Assembly (NCBI GenBank): GCA_025504975.1
Contig: JANUWI010000013.1
Location: 558,001 to 622,000 of the forward strand
Direction of reading: 5' to 3'
DNA: 64,000 bases
Source of the DNA: Plenodomus lindquistii
Lineage: Eukaryota; Ascomycota; Dothideomycetes; Pleosporales; Leptosphaeriaceae
Part shown: one piece after another, positions 11,469 to 22,772 of the stretch
Layout: every line of letters starts with the position of its first letter
Position numbering within the stretch: the first letter of the stretch is position 1
The notes under the pieces: generated by a model
What the model saw: only the letters and a program-made list of their open reading frames with translations
The model's database searches: none
Told to the model about the DNA's origin: nothing
Position numbers and translations under genes: made by a program

Positions 11469-12464
11469 ATGGCAGACCAAATAGCCAACGGAAGCTCCTC
11501 CTTAGTGATCACTCGTCGCGATGACCGCTCTCTGCTTACGACCCTGGTGCACTTCCTCGTCCGCCGATTCCGAAACCAGATAAACAAAAGCGACCCAAAA
11601 CATGATGATGGCTCTCTCAAGCTCGATCCGCCTGCCTCCAAGCTGAAGGGCCTCACCCTTCGCGAACGCACCGTATGTGACATCCGCATATACGACTATG
11701 TCCTGCCAACCAAGCCCGCGCAGAGCCCGAAGAAGCGCATCTACTATTTCGCAGGCGGGAGTTGGCAGGAGCCACCGGCTGGTCAACACTACACCATGTG
11801 CGCGCAGATAGCGAAGGAGTTGCCAGACACTGTCTTGTCGATTGTCTCCATGCCGCTCGCGCCGAACAATCCCGCCCCGAGTTCGTTCCCATGGTGCATG
11901 AGAATGTATCGCGCATTGATGGCTGAGGCCAAGGCGGCTGGAGAGAAAGTCATAATAGCGGGCGACTCGTCAGGTGGAAACGTGGCACTATGCTTGCCAT
12001 TGGAGGCTCTCCGGGAGGATAGCGAGGCTGGCCTGGATTTGAAAGAGTCGCCAGCTCCGGTCGCCATCATGGTCGTCTCACCTTCTACAGACCTAACGCG
12101 TGAAAATCCCGAGATTGAGGAAATGGCGCACCGCGATCCAATGCTCACGCCCGAGGTAATCAAGGGCACAGCCAAGGCGTGGTGTGGCGACTGGAACCCT
12201 GCGGATAAGCGGATATCGCCTATCAATGGCGACATCTCTTTGCTTGCGAAGCGAGGCATCAAAGTCCATGGCATTACAGCAGGATGTGATGTGTTGAGTC
12301 CTGATGGTGTGCACTTCCGCGACAGGTGTGCAGAAGAAGGTGTGACAGGCGAGTGGGTGCATTGGGAGAATCAAATGCATTGCTTCGTTTTGATGGCGCC
12401 GTATGGGATACCAGAGGCCAAGGCTGGTCTTCAATGGATTATCGAGACACTCAAGAAGGAGTGA
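11469..12464 (+). CDS. Alpha/beta hydrolase (hormone-sensitive-lipase-like esterase family)
   Basis: Intronless, 331 residues from the ATG at 11469 (MADQIANG). The nucleophile elbow is GDSSGG (Ser about residue 167). The likely acid is in 'HGITAGCDVL' and the likely catalytic His in 'NQMHCFVLM' near the end, so the triad is complete and in the usual order. The oxyanion motif that is normally HGGG appears as 'YYFAGGSW' (residues 93-99). This is seen in fungal members annotated as alpha/beta hydrolase fold-3 proteins. It probably cleaves a small ester or lactone; substrate unknown. No signal peptide, so likely cytosolic. A transmembrane anchor is not evident although residues 22-32 are hydrophobic. 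It diverges from noxC. Confidence 0.82.
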   Translation: MADQIANGSSSLVITRRDDRSLLTTLVHFLVRRFRNQINKSDPKHDDGSLKLDPPASKLKGLTLRERTVCDIRIYDYVLPTKPAQSPKKRIYYFAGGSWQEPPAGQHYTMCAQIAKELPDTVLSIVSMPLAPNNPAPSSFPWCMRMYRALMAEAKAAGEKVIIAGDSSGGNVALCLPLEALREDSEAGLDLKESPAPVAIMVVSPSTDLTRENPEIEEMAHRDPMLTPEVIKGTAKAWCGDWNPADKRISPINGDISLLAKRGIKVHGITAGCDVLSPDGVHFRDRCAEEGVTGEWVHWENQMHCFVLMAPYGIPEAKAGLQWIIETLKKE

Positions 12465-13054
12465 GGTGAGGCGCTGTAAGCTGTGATGACTTTGCGTACG
12501 ATTTTGGCTTACCATACGTTCTATACCCTAATTCATCTTATACATGGTCACATCCCGAAGATTCGCACCTGCAAGCTCAGCATGTTGGACATGGAGCAGA
12601 GCTTGTTCAATGTTTGCTGTGGAAGTGTGATGAAACAGAAGGCGTAAATGAAGGATGGTGGTTGAGTGTTCCAAAGCGCGTGACGAAATCATTACAACTT
12701 CGAGTGGGGTCAGTAGCTTGCACCTTTCTGCCAAGAAAACGCCCACAACATTCGACTTCTTCTGCGCGTCGAGCTGTTAAGATCTCTTAAAACGAACACA
12801 GTCGTTCATGTACTGTTCACTGTCCTTTGTAAGGACGTCTCTACGTACCTGTCATCACGTGCAGCCACCCCATCCTCATGCGTCGCTCCTACACATGTTT
12901 GCCATCTCACAACTCTGTCGTGATTTACACTTGGTTTGTTGTTGTTTGCTATAATTTACAGAAACAATCGCGGCTTTGAAGCCATCTGTATATCTTTAGC
13001 GGATCATCAGTTCAGCATACTAACATCCACTCATCTTCCCGGTCCCAACAAGAG
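12465..13054. other. Intergenic
   Basis: 590 bp between two genes on the same strand. No gene or structured RNA recognised. Confidence 0.4.
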
Positions 13055-14011
13055 ATGAGCCAGCAAACCGAACCTTGGACCATGAGTCGTCTCCGCAAGA
13101 CACCCGCTCGTCAAGTACCATTCTTCGATAAACTTGATCGCGATTGCCGTAACCTTACCTATCGCTATCTCACGTTCCCACCTTGGACAATGGGATGGCG
13201 AAGGTTCGGGGAGACGGTGTGGGGTCCTTTTCATGCACCTATAATCATTTGCGACTACGTACCTGTATCATATGAGGGGCACACAATACGCCAATCAGGT
13301 CAAGAGTTCGCTGGATCATGTCGTCAAGCGCGTATAGAAGCACGAGAAGAGGCTTTGCATTGGCTTCGATCTTACCCTACATCTCTCCGGACTGCTTACC
13401 TACGTTTCGGAGGAGGCGATCTTCGCATTCTATCGCCTATCAGAGAGGTAACGGATCCTTTCATCGATGAGCTTCATATCACCCTCGAAGGCCCCGTGCT
13501 GGGGCATATGGGGCTCTCCAATGGTGTTGTGTCATCACGAATCCTCCCAAAACTCTTCTGCATATCGTCACTACGCACTCTCAAAATCCATCATACAAGC
13601 AACCGCAGGTCTTCAATAAGACATGTTGAATTAACATTCAAAGAGTTCGAGTTTTGCTGTTACATAATGAAGGATTTTCGTCGTCGCAATCAAGTCAAAC
13701 ACTTTACCGTGTCTTGGGATCATCGGCGCAACAAGGTTACGACCTCTGTACCGACATATAGTTACCATGTTCGGTCTGACAGACGTCGTTTACAAGACTC
13801 CGATGGGGATCCAGTCATCACGTACGGTGGCGACGCAGCTACATCGGGCGTGGGTTTCTTTGAACTGGAAGTCGGCTCGTGGAGTAGACCTCACACTAGT
13901 CTTTTGATGTGGCTTCTTTCCACGCTGGATCGAGCGGATTTCAGCGCCCGACCAGGCCAATATGCTGCCCGCTTCGGTACACGTACCTTGGTACCAAAAT
14001 CCACGATCTAG
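13055..14011 (+). CDS. Hypothetical fungal protein (2EXR/F-box-like start)
   Basis: Single-exon frame of 318 residues from the ATG at 13055. Near the start, 'VPFFDKLDRDCRNLTYRYLTF' resembles the 'FxxLPxELRNxIYxYL' opening of the short fungal domain often called 2EXR (shown here as FFDKLDRDCRNLTYRYLTF). That domain is common in Dothideomycete proteins of unknown role. The rest contains no motif I recognise. It is rich in Arg and His and has no signal peptide or membrane segment. Codon use looks ordinary. I cannot give a function. The last 60 residues are followed directly by a convergent P450 gene with about 200 bp between stops. Confidence 0.6.
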   Translation: MSQQTEPWTMSRLRKTPARQVPFFDKLDRDCRNLTYRYLTFPPWTMGWRRFGETVWGPFHAPIIICDYVPVSYEGHTIRQSGQEFAGSCRQARIEAREEALHWLRSYPTSLRTAYLRFGGGDLRILSPIREVTDPFIDELHITLEGPVLGHMGLSNGVVSSRILPKLFCISSLRTLKIHHTSNRRSSIRHVELTFKEFEFCCYIMKDFRRRNQVKHFTVSWDHRRNKVTTSVPTYSYHVRSDRRRLQDSDGDPVITYGGDAATSGVGFFELEVGSWSRPHTSLLMWLLSTLDRADFSARPGQYAARFGTRTLVPKSTI

Positions 14012-14211
14012 ACAAGCTGTACGGCGCTTCGGGCTTCAACATCGTGCCAGTAGGATTGATAAGTACGACGGAAACAAAACACAATATACCCCATTTCTAT
14101 CATCTCCTTTGCTCTAACACTTGCGAACAAAAGACGGAAAAAACCTTGACTGGAACTGAAATTACAAGTTGGACCGTTCGTGTACATAGTCATTCTATCC
14201 CACAGAACCCA

Positions 14212-15911
14212 TCAATGTTCCCGAGCGCACAACCTCACCACCAACGGCCCCTTCTGCCACAAAATGAAAACCCTCTGCTTCTCCCACTCCATTTTCGTAT
14301 CCTCCAACTGCATATCAAAGTGCCATATCAATCTCGCGAGAATAGTGCGTATCTCCGCCCACGCAAGACTCTGACCAATGCAGTTCCTCGGCCCGACAGA
14401 GAATGGATTGATGACCTCGCGCTTATCATTGGCATATTCTTCTGCACCTAGGGAACGCTCCGGTGCGAATGAGTCTGGGTTAGTAAAGTGTAGAGATGAG
14501 TGGTTCATAGCGTATTGCGCGATGCCGAGTTGTGTGCCTGGGGGGAGATTTCTGTTACAGACGGTTGCACCTCCAGAAGGCACGACGCGTGGAAGGCTAC
14601 TAGGCACAGGCGGATAGATCCTGAACACCTCGTTTATAACGGCGTTGAGCATGCTGAGTTGGCTGAGAGCGGAAAATGTCATCTGCTCATCTGCCTGGAA
14701 CGCAACGTCGATTTCGTTGCGCAATTTGGTCATCCATGCTGGGTTCTTGAGCAAGTAATAAATCGCGCCACTGAGCAGCGTGGCTGAGGTTTCGCTACCT
14801 CCGACAATCAGAGTACTGCAAGTTCTCTGGATGTCGTCGACAGTCACAGGTTCGCCGTCTTTGTTCTGTATGACATAGCTACGTTGAGGTCAGCCAAAGA
14901 ACGTCCCATTATCAAAGGCATCGCACCTACCTCAGGAAATCCTTGCGCTCTGTATTTGACTTGAGTCTCCTTTCTACCTTGTCCCGAGTGAAGCATACGT
15001 GCGCCTGTCTCGCCCTGATCAAAGCAGGTACGTATCTCAAAATCGCCATTACTGGGACGCCCACGATTGGGTAGTCTCTCACAACACGGAGCGTGCTAGC
15101 AGCTCTCACCATCCTGAACAATGTAGCCGTCCATGCATTGAAGTCTTCGTTGTTCAATGAACCAAAGGACTCATCGAATGTGAGATCTCCGGTGATGTCG
15201 AATGTTGTAAAGTTCAACCAGCGGACGAGATCAACGGGAGTGTTCGCTGCCGCGTACTTGTGAAGTCTTGTGATCAAAAGCGTAACGTAAGAGTTGATGA
15301 TCACTTCTTGACTTCGTAACGCCTGTTGTGAGAACGCATGATTGAGCGGCCGGCGAATCTTTGCATGGTCAGCATCGCTTGCAGCTGTGGGAGTCAGAGT
15401 GTGGGCTTCTTGAGGCATGTAAGGCCATACAAATGATGTCTGGTGCTTCAATCGAGCCATTTTGATGATAGAACTTGAGATCCTTAAGTAGCGGCATCTT
15501 GTTTACATGGCCATAGATGTCTAGCACTCTGTTAGCCAGGCACGAACCGCTTCATTATTGCCATCGTAAGCATCTTACCTTTCCATGCATCAGGATCGAT
15601 GTATGAGAGAGTGTTTGGATTGATACGCACTACTTCGCCATATTGCTCATGCAAATGGTGCCAGCTGACAGGGGCTTTACCGGCAAGGATGTCGTAAGCA
15701 TTTGGGAAGTAGAAGGCTGCGCGAAGGTTAGGTCCCGGGAATCTTGCTAGTGGGTGAGAAGAGATGTTGTATAGAGCTTGAAAGACACTGTATATGAGAT
15801 ACTACTCGAACTGTAAGAATGCTGACGGGCTCGAAGGGGTGGATAACCTGCCGCTACAAGGGACGTGAAGATCAAATGACCGAACCAGAGTTCTGGAAGC
15901 CAATCATCCAT
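14212..15911 (-). CDS. Cytochrome P450 monooxygenase
   Basis: Five exons on the minus strand: 15848-15911, 15579-15776, 15431-15520, 14931-15384 and 14212-14878, giving 490 residues, normal for a microsomal fungal P450. A hydrophobic N-terminus (LIFTSLVAAALY) serves as anchor, followed by 'HPLARFPGP'. Conserved sites are the C-helix region 'ADHAKIRRPLNHAFS', the I-helix 'VGGSETSAT', ExxR in 'NEVFRIYPP', and the haem loop 'PFSVGPRNCIGQSLA' with the ligand Cys. The general look is that of the CYP65/isotrichodermin-hydroxylase-like group; substrate unknown. Exon 3 to 4 splicing (46-nt intron) is needed to join 'PDIIS' to 'ASDADHAKIRR'. The first intron uses a weak donor (GTTATC), so the first 21 residues are the least certain. 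A palindromic TATA-like GTTATATAAC sits about 180 bp upstream (16091-16100). No biosynthetic core enzyme is nearby. Confidence 0.9.
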
Positions 15912-17717
15912 CTTGAGTGCACTTGCTGGCGGCAGTCTTCGTTTAGGATTGAGTGATCAAAGAAATGGGGTGAATGATAGAGCAATGACGTGAGGAACTT
16001 GCAAAGAGAGCTTCTGTTGAAAGTGTTGGTCTTTGCAGTAAACTTAATGCGCACTGCGTTGTTGATGTCTCTCGGTGATATTGCCCGAGAGTTATATAAC
16101 AGCCAGCGCCGGTTTCTCATCTTCGATTGAAGTTGCTGGCTTACCCCAATGATCTGGTTCAGATTATGGTATCAACACCATGACGCTGAATGTGGACCCC
16201 CACTCCGGCGTGAAACTCTGCTGAATGCCGTGGGAATTGAGATGGCGACTGTAAGCGGAAGATTCAGGAACTGTTTCCCAAGGTCGTTGTGCAACATGCA
16301 ATACGAGTAAGGCCCCGCACTTTGCAACTTCCGCTCGCACAACAACACCTTGCTCGGCTGTGATTAGCCGCAGGTGTAACGAGGAGTGGAATCGTCGTGA
16401 TCAAAACCACCCTGGCTGTATCACCTACGCTGATAGAAGACCTTCTTCAGAAGTAAGCAACGATGAAAGACACTGAAAAGTTGATGTTCCGCAGATGATG
16501 CATCAAGCAAATAACATGATTGTGCAAAGTCAGACAACCGACTCGTTGGCTTGACACGTCTCCATTGCGAGGACCTTTATCAAGCCCGTGAGGTAGTTTC
16601 GACGTCAACACATGTAACATGGCAACTGTAATGCACGAGACGGAGCGCTTTCTCGATACCAATCTTTCCGATGAGCATATGTAATAGATCTGGAAGAAAC
16701 ATGATTAACTTATCCGAGGTGGAGCATGCGTTGTCTGCAGCAAGCCATATCTCGACTATAGTGTAGATGAACATTCTACAGCTTCAGACGCTGCTTGCAG
16801 CTGGCGGAGAATAGGTCAAGTCTGGGTCACGATCTCTGGCACAATTGCGTTAGTGTGGTAGTGCATCGGCATGGGTGCGTTACACATACCTCGAGACGAG
16901 CTGTAGTCCCTGGACTGCAGCATATCACAGCCGATGAGTTGTCAACTGACGATGCTGACGCTGACGTGCAGCATGAGAAGGAGCGCCTTGTAGGTACAGT
17001 CGTCACAACAGGATGTGATGTCTTCTATGACCATGATCCTTGGGGTCGTTTCTGCCCTGCACAAGCTCCGTATAGATTACTCTCATCATAGATAGGCAGA
17101 TTAGATAGGCAGAACTGGGTGCACTTGGATAATAAGTAAGTGAAGGGGATATACTGGAATAAGAAGCGAGTGAGTGGAAAAAGTCGCCATGAACGTGAGG
17201 CAGAAGTAATGCCAGTGACTACGTCCAAACCGCAGTCGCGTTGCCTTGACGTCACGACACCATCCGTCATTCGCCTTCCCCTGCATCAACAGCCTCACCA
17301 CACGCGTATTCATACACGTATTGCTGCACCTCAAGCGACAACTCAGCCCTGCAGCGCATCAATCACAAGCCCACTTGCATGACTGACGCGTCACAGCCTC
17401 AGCCACAGCCGCTCGTTCCGCCACACAGGGGAGGCTAGCCAATCACAGCCCATCGCAACCAGTGTCGTACTATCAAACGAAGGAAGTTTGGGCGCGTGAG
17501 CGAAGGTTTACCAGACAAACTGCGGATATAAGAAGTACCGTGTGTTCCTGCGGTAGGATTCTGAGCGTATTCTTGTGAAGTTGGTTTATTGACGCGATTA
17601 AGCATTCCAGTCCACGATACCAAAACACACGTCACAAGGTCGAATCACCACGACGAAACAATCAACAACCAACTACACCTACAACTACAACTACACACGC
17701 ACCTCAAATCCGCCAAA
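15912..17717. other. Long intergenic region between P450 and pmp3
   Basis: 1.8 kb shared by two divergent genes. No protein-coding gene is supported: open frames are short and without motifs. The last 60 bases before the pmp3 ATG contain a run of CTACAA/ACTACAC repeats typical of an A- and C-rich leader. Confidence 0.45.
17527..17531 (+). promoter_or_regulatory. TATA-like element of pmp3 gene
   Basis: TATAA inside GGATATAAGAAG, 187 bp before the pmp3 ATG. Position and context fit a fungal TATA box; no transcript start is known. Confidence 0.35.
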
Positions 17718-18126
17718 ATGATCAAAACACTCCTCCTAATCCTCATCACAATCTTCAGTGCGTCCCCTTCCTCCACACAATGTCCCCCTCCCCTACCACC
17801 CCTCACTAATAATCCCCCCCCCAGTCCCCCCCGTAGGCGTCTTCCTCGTAGCAGGCTGCGGCGCCGACTTCTTCATCAACATCCTCCTGACGCTCCTGGG
17901 CTACTTCCCCGGCCACATCCACGCCTTCTACATTGAATACGTGTACGTGAAGCGACGGGATGAGGTAAAGGCGGGGATTTATAATGCCAGGCCTGCGCCG
18001 GGCGTGTATAGTAAGAAGGTGCAGAATGGAGGGCATAGGTCGTTACCGGTGGCGAATGCGCCGGTTGTGGTGGGTGCGCCTGTCGGTGGGGTGCCGGCGC
18101 AGCAGGGGTATGGGACTGTGGGTTAG
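17718..18126 (+). CDS. Pmp3/UPF0057 family small membrane proteolipid
   Basis: Two exons, 17718-17757 and 17825-18126, encode 113 residues. The N-terminal half is a typical Pmp3 domain: a first hydrophobic helix (MIKTLLLILITIF), 'PPVGVFL', 'GCGADFFINILLTLLGYFPG' and 'HIHAFYIEYVYVKRR'. Pmp3 proteins sit in the plasma membrane with two helices and influence membrane potential and salt tolerance. Most are about 55 residues; this one has a C-terminal tail of about 60 residues rich in Gly, Pro, Val and Ala, as in several fungal paralogues. The intron (67 nt) splits the Ile codon before PPVGVF and has a C-rich 3' end. The 5' leader is A/C-rich with CTACAA repeats, and a TATA-like site lies 187 bp upstream. 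Confidence 0.88.
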
Positions 18127-18373
18127 GTGGGAGGGGGGAGGTTGTGGATGGGCAGAGGATGGAGAGGGATGGGAAGGAGACGCATGTATGTTTGTTCATG
18201 TTCATGGGATACCCTTACTGCGCTTTCTTGAGGCTTCGATCGTCAGAATACATTCTGATCAACGTACTTCATGCCAGTGATTCGTGCATGTTGTACAGTA
18301 TGCCAAATCTTCCCAGACCATATATACAACAATATGATACACTTGCATATCTCCCTCTCATGAGTAGAACAAT

Positions 18374-19327
18374 CTACCTCTTCTTCCCCCTCCCCTTGTT
18401 CTTCTTCCCACCCAACATAGCCGCCTTGGCCGCATCCCCCTTCTTCCCCTTCTGCCCCTCTGCCGTCCCCAGCGCAGCCTTCTGTCTCAAATACACCCTG
18501 ACCACATTCTCCACACTGCCCCTATCATGCTTGACAGTCCTCATGTACGTCAACCTGGCTCTCCTTGCCTTTCTTGCCGCGCGCTGCACAACCTCGATGC
18601 CCTCGACGAGGGGACTGTACACTTTGTACCACATTTCCACGCCGACGCGGGTCAGTTGGCCGCGGAGGAGGATGGCGGTGTCGACGCCTCGACGCCGGAT
18701 GTTGATGCAGACGCCGGCGAAGGGGTCGCCGGTGCGTTGACGCACGAGGAGGATGTCGCCGACGCGGGCGCATTCGGGGTTGTCTTTTGCGAAGAGGCGG
18801 GTGCGGGCGCCTGTTGGGTCGAGGGCGCTGATTTGGGAGGCGGTGACGGCGAGGAGGGGCGTTGGGCACGTCTTTTTGATGTGGAGGGCTGGTGCTTGGA
18901 AGATGGGGATGCCGAATTGGCGGCCTGGGGGCCGGACGTTAGTTGGGCGGTCGAGTGGTTATTTGAGGCGTGGCCGGTAGAGAGAGCTCAACATACTCTG
19001 ATTAGGCTTGACGCCCGCCTTCTGCATGGTCGTCTCCCACTTCTTGCTGATGGGCTTGTGGTTCTTCTTGTATTTGGTCGGATACCTGAACGCTCTTGTA
19101 ATCCGGCCCTCTGTATACTTTTCTGGATACAGCGACATGGTCATGCGATCCACAATGTTCTTTGTGTCCGGCGACGGGCGATTCGCAGGCCGTGTTCGGG
19201 CTGGCGGAGGCATTGTGGTGGCTGCATCGACGGCGACGGCCTCGGTGCTGGCGAAGCGCTTACATGGCCGAGTGCGCAAGGCGAGACGCTGAGCCGTGGC
19301 CCGCGTGCAGGGGATGGCGGATGACAT
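18374..19327 (-). CDS. img1: Mitochondrial large-subunit ribosomal protein bL19m (Img1-like)
   Basis: Two exons, 18997-19327 and 18374-18924, encode 293 residues. The N-terminus (MSSAIPCTRATAQRLALRTR) is rich in Arg, Ser and Ala, as expected for a mitochondrial presequence. The C-terminal half carries the bL19 domain: 'VGDILLVRQRTGDPFAGVCI', 'RRRGVDTAILLRGQLTRVGV', 'EMWYKVYSPLVEGIEVVQRA' and 'RKARRARLTYMRT'. These align with the bacterial L19 pattern of 'GVGVE..FPLHSP.I..IEV' and 'VRRAKLYYLR'. In yeast the counterpart is Img1. The tail is Lys/Gly-rich (GGKKNKGRGKKR), longer than in bacteria. The intron is 72 nt; joining it yields 'KPNQSRQFGIPIFQAPALHI', which reads smoothly. It converges with the pmp3 gene. 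Confidence 0.88.
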
Positions 19328-20076
19328 TGGCGTGGGCGGTCGTGGTGCGTGGTGTTGATGGTGCAGCTCAAAAGTTCAAGAGGGATTATGTAAGCAAGCA
19401 CACCTTGACATGGCGAAACCAAGGGTTTCTGCACTACCATGTCCATGACACCCACGACACGCTGTCGTACCAACTTCAATACAGCGACCATTAACTACAG
19501 CACGTGTCCAGAATAACCAATCGTCTTAGGTCATTACGCTTTTCATTCGAACCTGCACGAGCTACTAATTTGCTACCTATGTGACCATTACCCATGATAC
19601 GCTCATCCCCGTATGTACCCCATCAGAGGTCGAAGTGGACATGCTCCCAAAACAGGAGTGTCAGAAAAATCAAAACTTTTTGTAAATGCAATTCGCCGCC
19701 ACCCAGGTATCCCGCTATGCACCTGCCCATGCTAAAAGAGGCTGCCCAAACACCATGCTTGCATGTAAATGGCACGTGGGCCAAAAGAGCCGTAAAGACC
19801 TGAAGAGAAGATGTCGCGAGACTTGTCCGAGGCGCTCCACGGCACTACTAGTTGCAAGCAGTGCTGGTTGTGATGCTTCGCTTGGAGATAGAGAGAGGAG
19901 AGACATGACCAGACGCCACTGTTATGCTGATATGTCCGACGCCGGTGGAAATGGAAGAGAGGACATGGTTCGAACCGAAAGGAGCCACTACAGTCGGGCC
20001 TGATTGAGCTGCTCACTCAAACCCACGATAACGTTGGGACATTGGAATATCTCGCCCTGCAAGATAGCGCCAGGAG
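19328..20076. other. Intergenic: img1 promoter and nmrA 3' flank
   Basis: Nothing further recognised. Open frames here are under 110 codons and lack motifs. Confidence 0.45.
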
Positions 20077-21261
20077 TCAGCAATTGACTTGTTCGAAGTC
20101 GATTTCGACGTCTCGCTGTGGTGTCTCTACCTCTTCCATCCAAGTCAAGCCATTGGCGGCTTCCTCGACCGGGAACACTTCTTGAGCGTACTCCAGTATG
20201 GAGCGATTGCCCTCCCATAACTCCAGAGACATCTTGGGAACTTCCGGCTCGAGGTCTGGACCAAAGTAAGGAGCGCCCTTTTCACCCAAAGTGTAGCCTA
20301 GCGCGGATAAGTGCTCCCGGTAGCCTATTGGGGTAGGAACGTTGATCATTATGGGGCCCCGCTTGTATCGGACTGGTCGTCCCAGACCGCGGCTGAAGGA
20401 TTGACAAACTTCTTTGGGACTCAACGATTCGAAAGCCAGTGGTATCCTGCAGTTGTCAGTACGTAATCGCTCTGCCACGTGGGCGCCAGCACTGGCGCGA
20501 CGTGTCCGTCGTTTGAAAAAATTGCAACAAAGACTGGAAAATTTCGGAGCAGAACATGGCGGTATGTAGTCATGAAATCGAACGATGGTGGGGGATGCAC
20601 GCTTGATGTGGAGCAGGATGTACGACGCTTACCGTTTACCGTTCCACTTCCGTGGGCCTTCCTTAAATAGCTGGATGATAGCAGGTCCTATATCGTGTTC
20701 GGAATCTAGCCAGGGAAGAGGTTGATCTGGATGGAATGGCGCTTGCCAGACAAAGCTCCCGTCGTGTTGATGCTCCATGCGAAACAGTGGGAAGTCCAGG
20801 CCAGTGAAATTATTGTGGTAGATGCCGCAGTAGACAAAAGTCGCCTGCAGTCCTATTTGGCGGACATACTGCTCGACTGTGAACTTGGGCGCCCACATTG
20901 GTAGTGCTTTCCAGTTGTTGCCAAAGACTGAGTGGTCGGGCATGCTCGAGTAGATGTAGTGTTGGATTCCGGCTTTCTTTGCGGCATCGGCTAGCGATCG
21001 ACCAATGGCAACCTCGTCTCCCCAATGCGTGGTATTGATGAATGCGCACTGCGCGCTCTTGAACAAATCATCGAGGAATTTCCTGTCCTCCAGACGGCCA
21101 ATGTAGACGGTGACATTTTCCAGCTCGGATAACTCTTGCGCGACTATGCCGTTCAAATCTCGCATTTGTGCGCGCACCTGCCAGCCCAACGCGGCAGCCA
21201 CGCGAATGAAGCTCGCCGATTGGCGGCCATTGCTGTTAATGGTAACGACGGTTCTTTGCAT
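20077..21261 (-). CDS. nmrA: NmrA-type nitrogen metabolite repression regulator
   Basis: Two exons, 20633-21261 and 20077-20446 (intron 186 nt), encode 332 residues. The protein is an atypical short-chain dehydrogenase-like fold. It opens with 'TVVTINSNGRQSASFIRVAA', a dinucleotide-binding start in which the usual glycine-rich loop is NSNGRQ. Further signatures are 'CAFINTTHWGDEVAIGRSLA', 'IQHYIYSSMPDHSVFG', 'MWAPKFTVEQYVRQIGL', 'PLPWLDSEHDIGPAI', and across the splice 'KWNGKRIPLAFESLSP'. It ends with 'YAQEVFPVEEAANGLTWMEE'. In Aspergillus NmrA and Neurospora NMR1, this protein binds the GATA activator AreA/NIT2 and reduces its activity when good nitrogen sources are present; it binds NAD(P)+ but has no known catalysis. 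Compared with A. nidulans NmrA (352 residues) it lacks part of the variable insert near the C-terminus. Two GATA-type sites lie about 235 bp upstream. Confidence 0.92.
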
Positions 21262-22772
21262 TCGTGGTTATGTGGGAGCGACACAACCGGATATTAGAAA
21301 ATGGTCCTCGAGATGGCCTGGCCGCTTTTTGCGTTTGTTGATGGCGCGCCGGCGGTGGTAGGCAAAGTAGACTGTATGAGGCTGCTGGTTGATATATGGT
21401 CGCAAGTGTAGCCAAGGCGCATGTACTCGGTTGGCGTTGGGGACTATGTGAGTATTTAGGCTGGGTTGCGATCCCGTGGTAGAGGTGCGTGTGATAGCAA
21501 GATAAGGATTTGGGTGTGACAGGTTGGTGGAAGGGCCTCTGGCTGACGGGATCCGGTCCGTGGCCTCGATGCCGCTCGGCGACAGGTAGGTGCCGACAAA
21601 GACACTGGGGTGCTAAGAGTAGAGTGAGTACCCAGGGTAGGCCAAGTCTGCAGACTGCAGTGCTTTGATTTGTGGATGGGGCGAGCGACCAGAAGGGAAG
21701 GGCACGTGAGCCGCAGACACAGACGCAGACGCAGGGAAGGGGCTAGTGGGGTGCGTTCGGGTGACTTGACAGTACCAAAGTCACCGTCGTGGCTGGTGAC
21801 GGCCGTCTACGCACAACGTGGGCGAAGAGCTTTTACAACGCGCCGAATACGCGCCGGAGATGTCAGGAGAAACTCTGTCTTGGGCGCTCTCGCTGTACAA
21901 CCCGTAGGGTCAAGAACCGCTCATCAGTGAGCGTTGCCGGTCAATTTTTACATAATAGTGGACGAATGAAATCAAGCTTCTGCTCTCGCCCCCTCGTGAC
22001 ACGAATCGGCATCAATATGTGGTAATAGTTTGCTCCCTACGCTTTTCTGGCCCGAGCATTGCTCCTTGGGCTGATAGCAGCCGCGCTGTCTCGTATTTGA
22101 CGCCATTTTAACACAAGCGTCCCAGCGGCCAGTACTGCGATGCGGGGAAGTCCTTGGTGTCTCGATCAGGTACACACTCTCCCCAATGACGCAACAAGCA
22201 ATCCACTGTCGAAGGAATGCTATCCACGTTGCCGTACCGGCGATTGGGAACCAACAAGACAACATCAGTTGTCAGGATCTGACACTATGCAAGAATCATC
22301 TCGGTAATGAAAATGCAGGGACATCAACATGTTGGATCTTGGCATATCCGTTTCTTTGACTAACTCTAAACATGGCCCCAAAGTCCTTCTATTCGCTACG
22401 TAGCGGTACGCGGGCCGTCAGTGTCCCCATGTCTACTCGCGTTGCTCGATTGGGTACCTGAAAGCACGCCTTTCATAAAGTCTCAGCATACCTATGTATG
22501 TATTTGGCAACGACGAGATCATGAGATGCTCTTCCAACACCTTCTGTTGAGCTTCCTCGCCATGTCAGACGCGCACATTGATAACAGTAGGCCCAGTGGA
22601 GAATTGTCGCATCGATCCAATGATTCAGCACCCTGCTGCATTCAACATGTACGTCGGATTGATCCCGGTACGTCACCAGACGCTGGGGATCAACGTGCGA
22701 CATGGCGACATCTTGAGGCGCCACGCATCAGTCAGATCATCCAAAGAGGTACTCCTCAACTATATGGCTCAC
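21262..22772. other. Intergenic: nmrA promoter and asparaginase 3' flank
   Basis: 1.5 kb with no convincing gene. A small run of CAGACG/CAGACA units lies near 21713-21735. The open frames seen on both strands have no family motifs. Confidence 0.45.
21493..21505 (+). promoter_or_regulatory. Paired GATA-factor sites upstream of nmrA
   Basis: GATAG and AGATAA occur within 13 bp, about 235 bp before the nmrA start. They match the HGATAR consensus of AreA/NIT2-type factors. Function is inferred from sequence and context only. Confidence 0.3.

Noticed and set aside
5726..15911. Secondary-metabolite cluster (dehydrogenase, oxidase, hydrolase, P450)
   Set aside because: No polyketide, peptide or terpene synthase, no transporter and no dedicated regulator among them; Nox is a conserved signalling enzyme.
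18527..19324. 265-codon plus-strand frame
   Set aside because: Antisense to the bL19m gene, whose splice-joined product is clearly recognisable.
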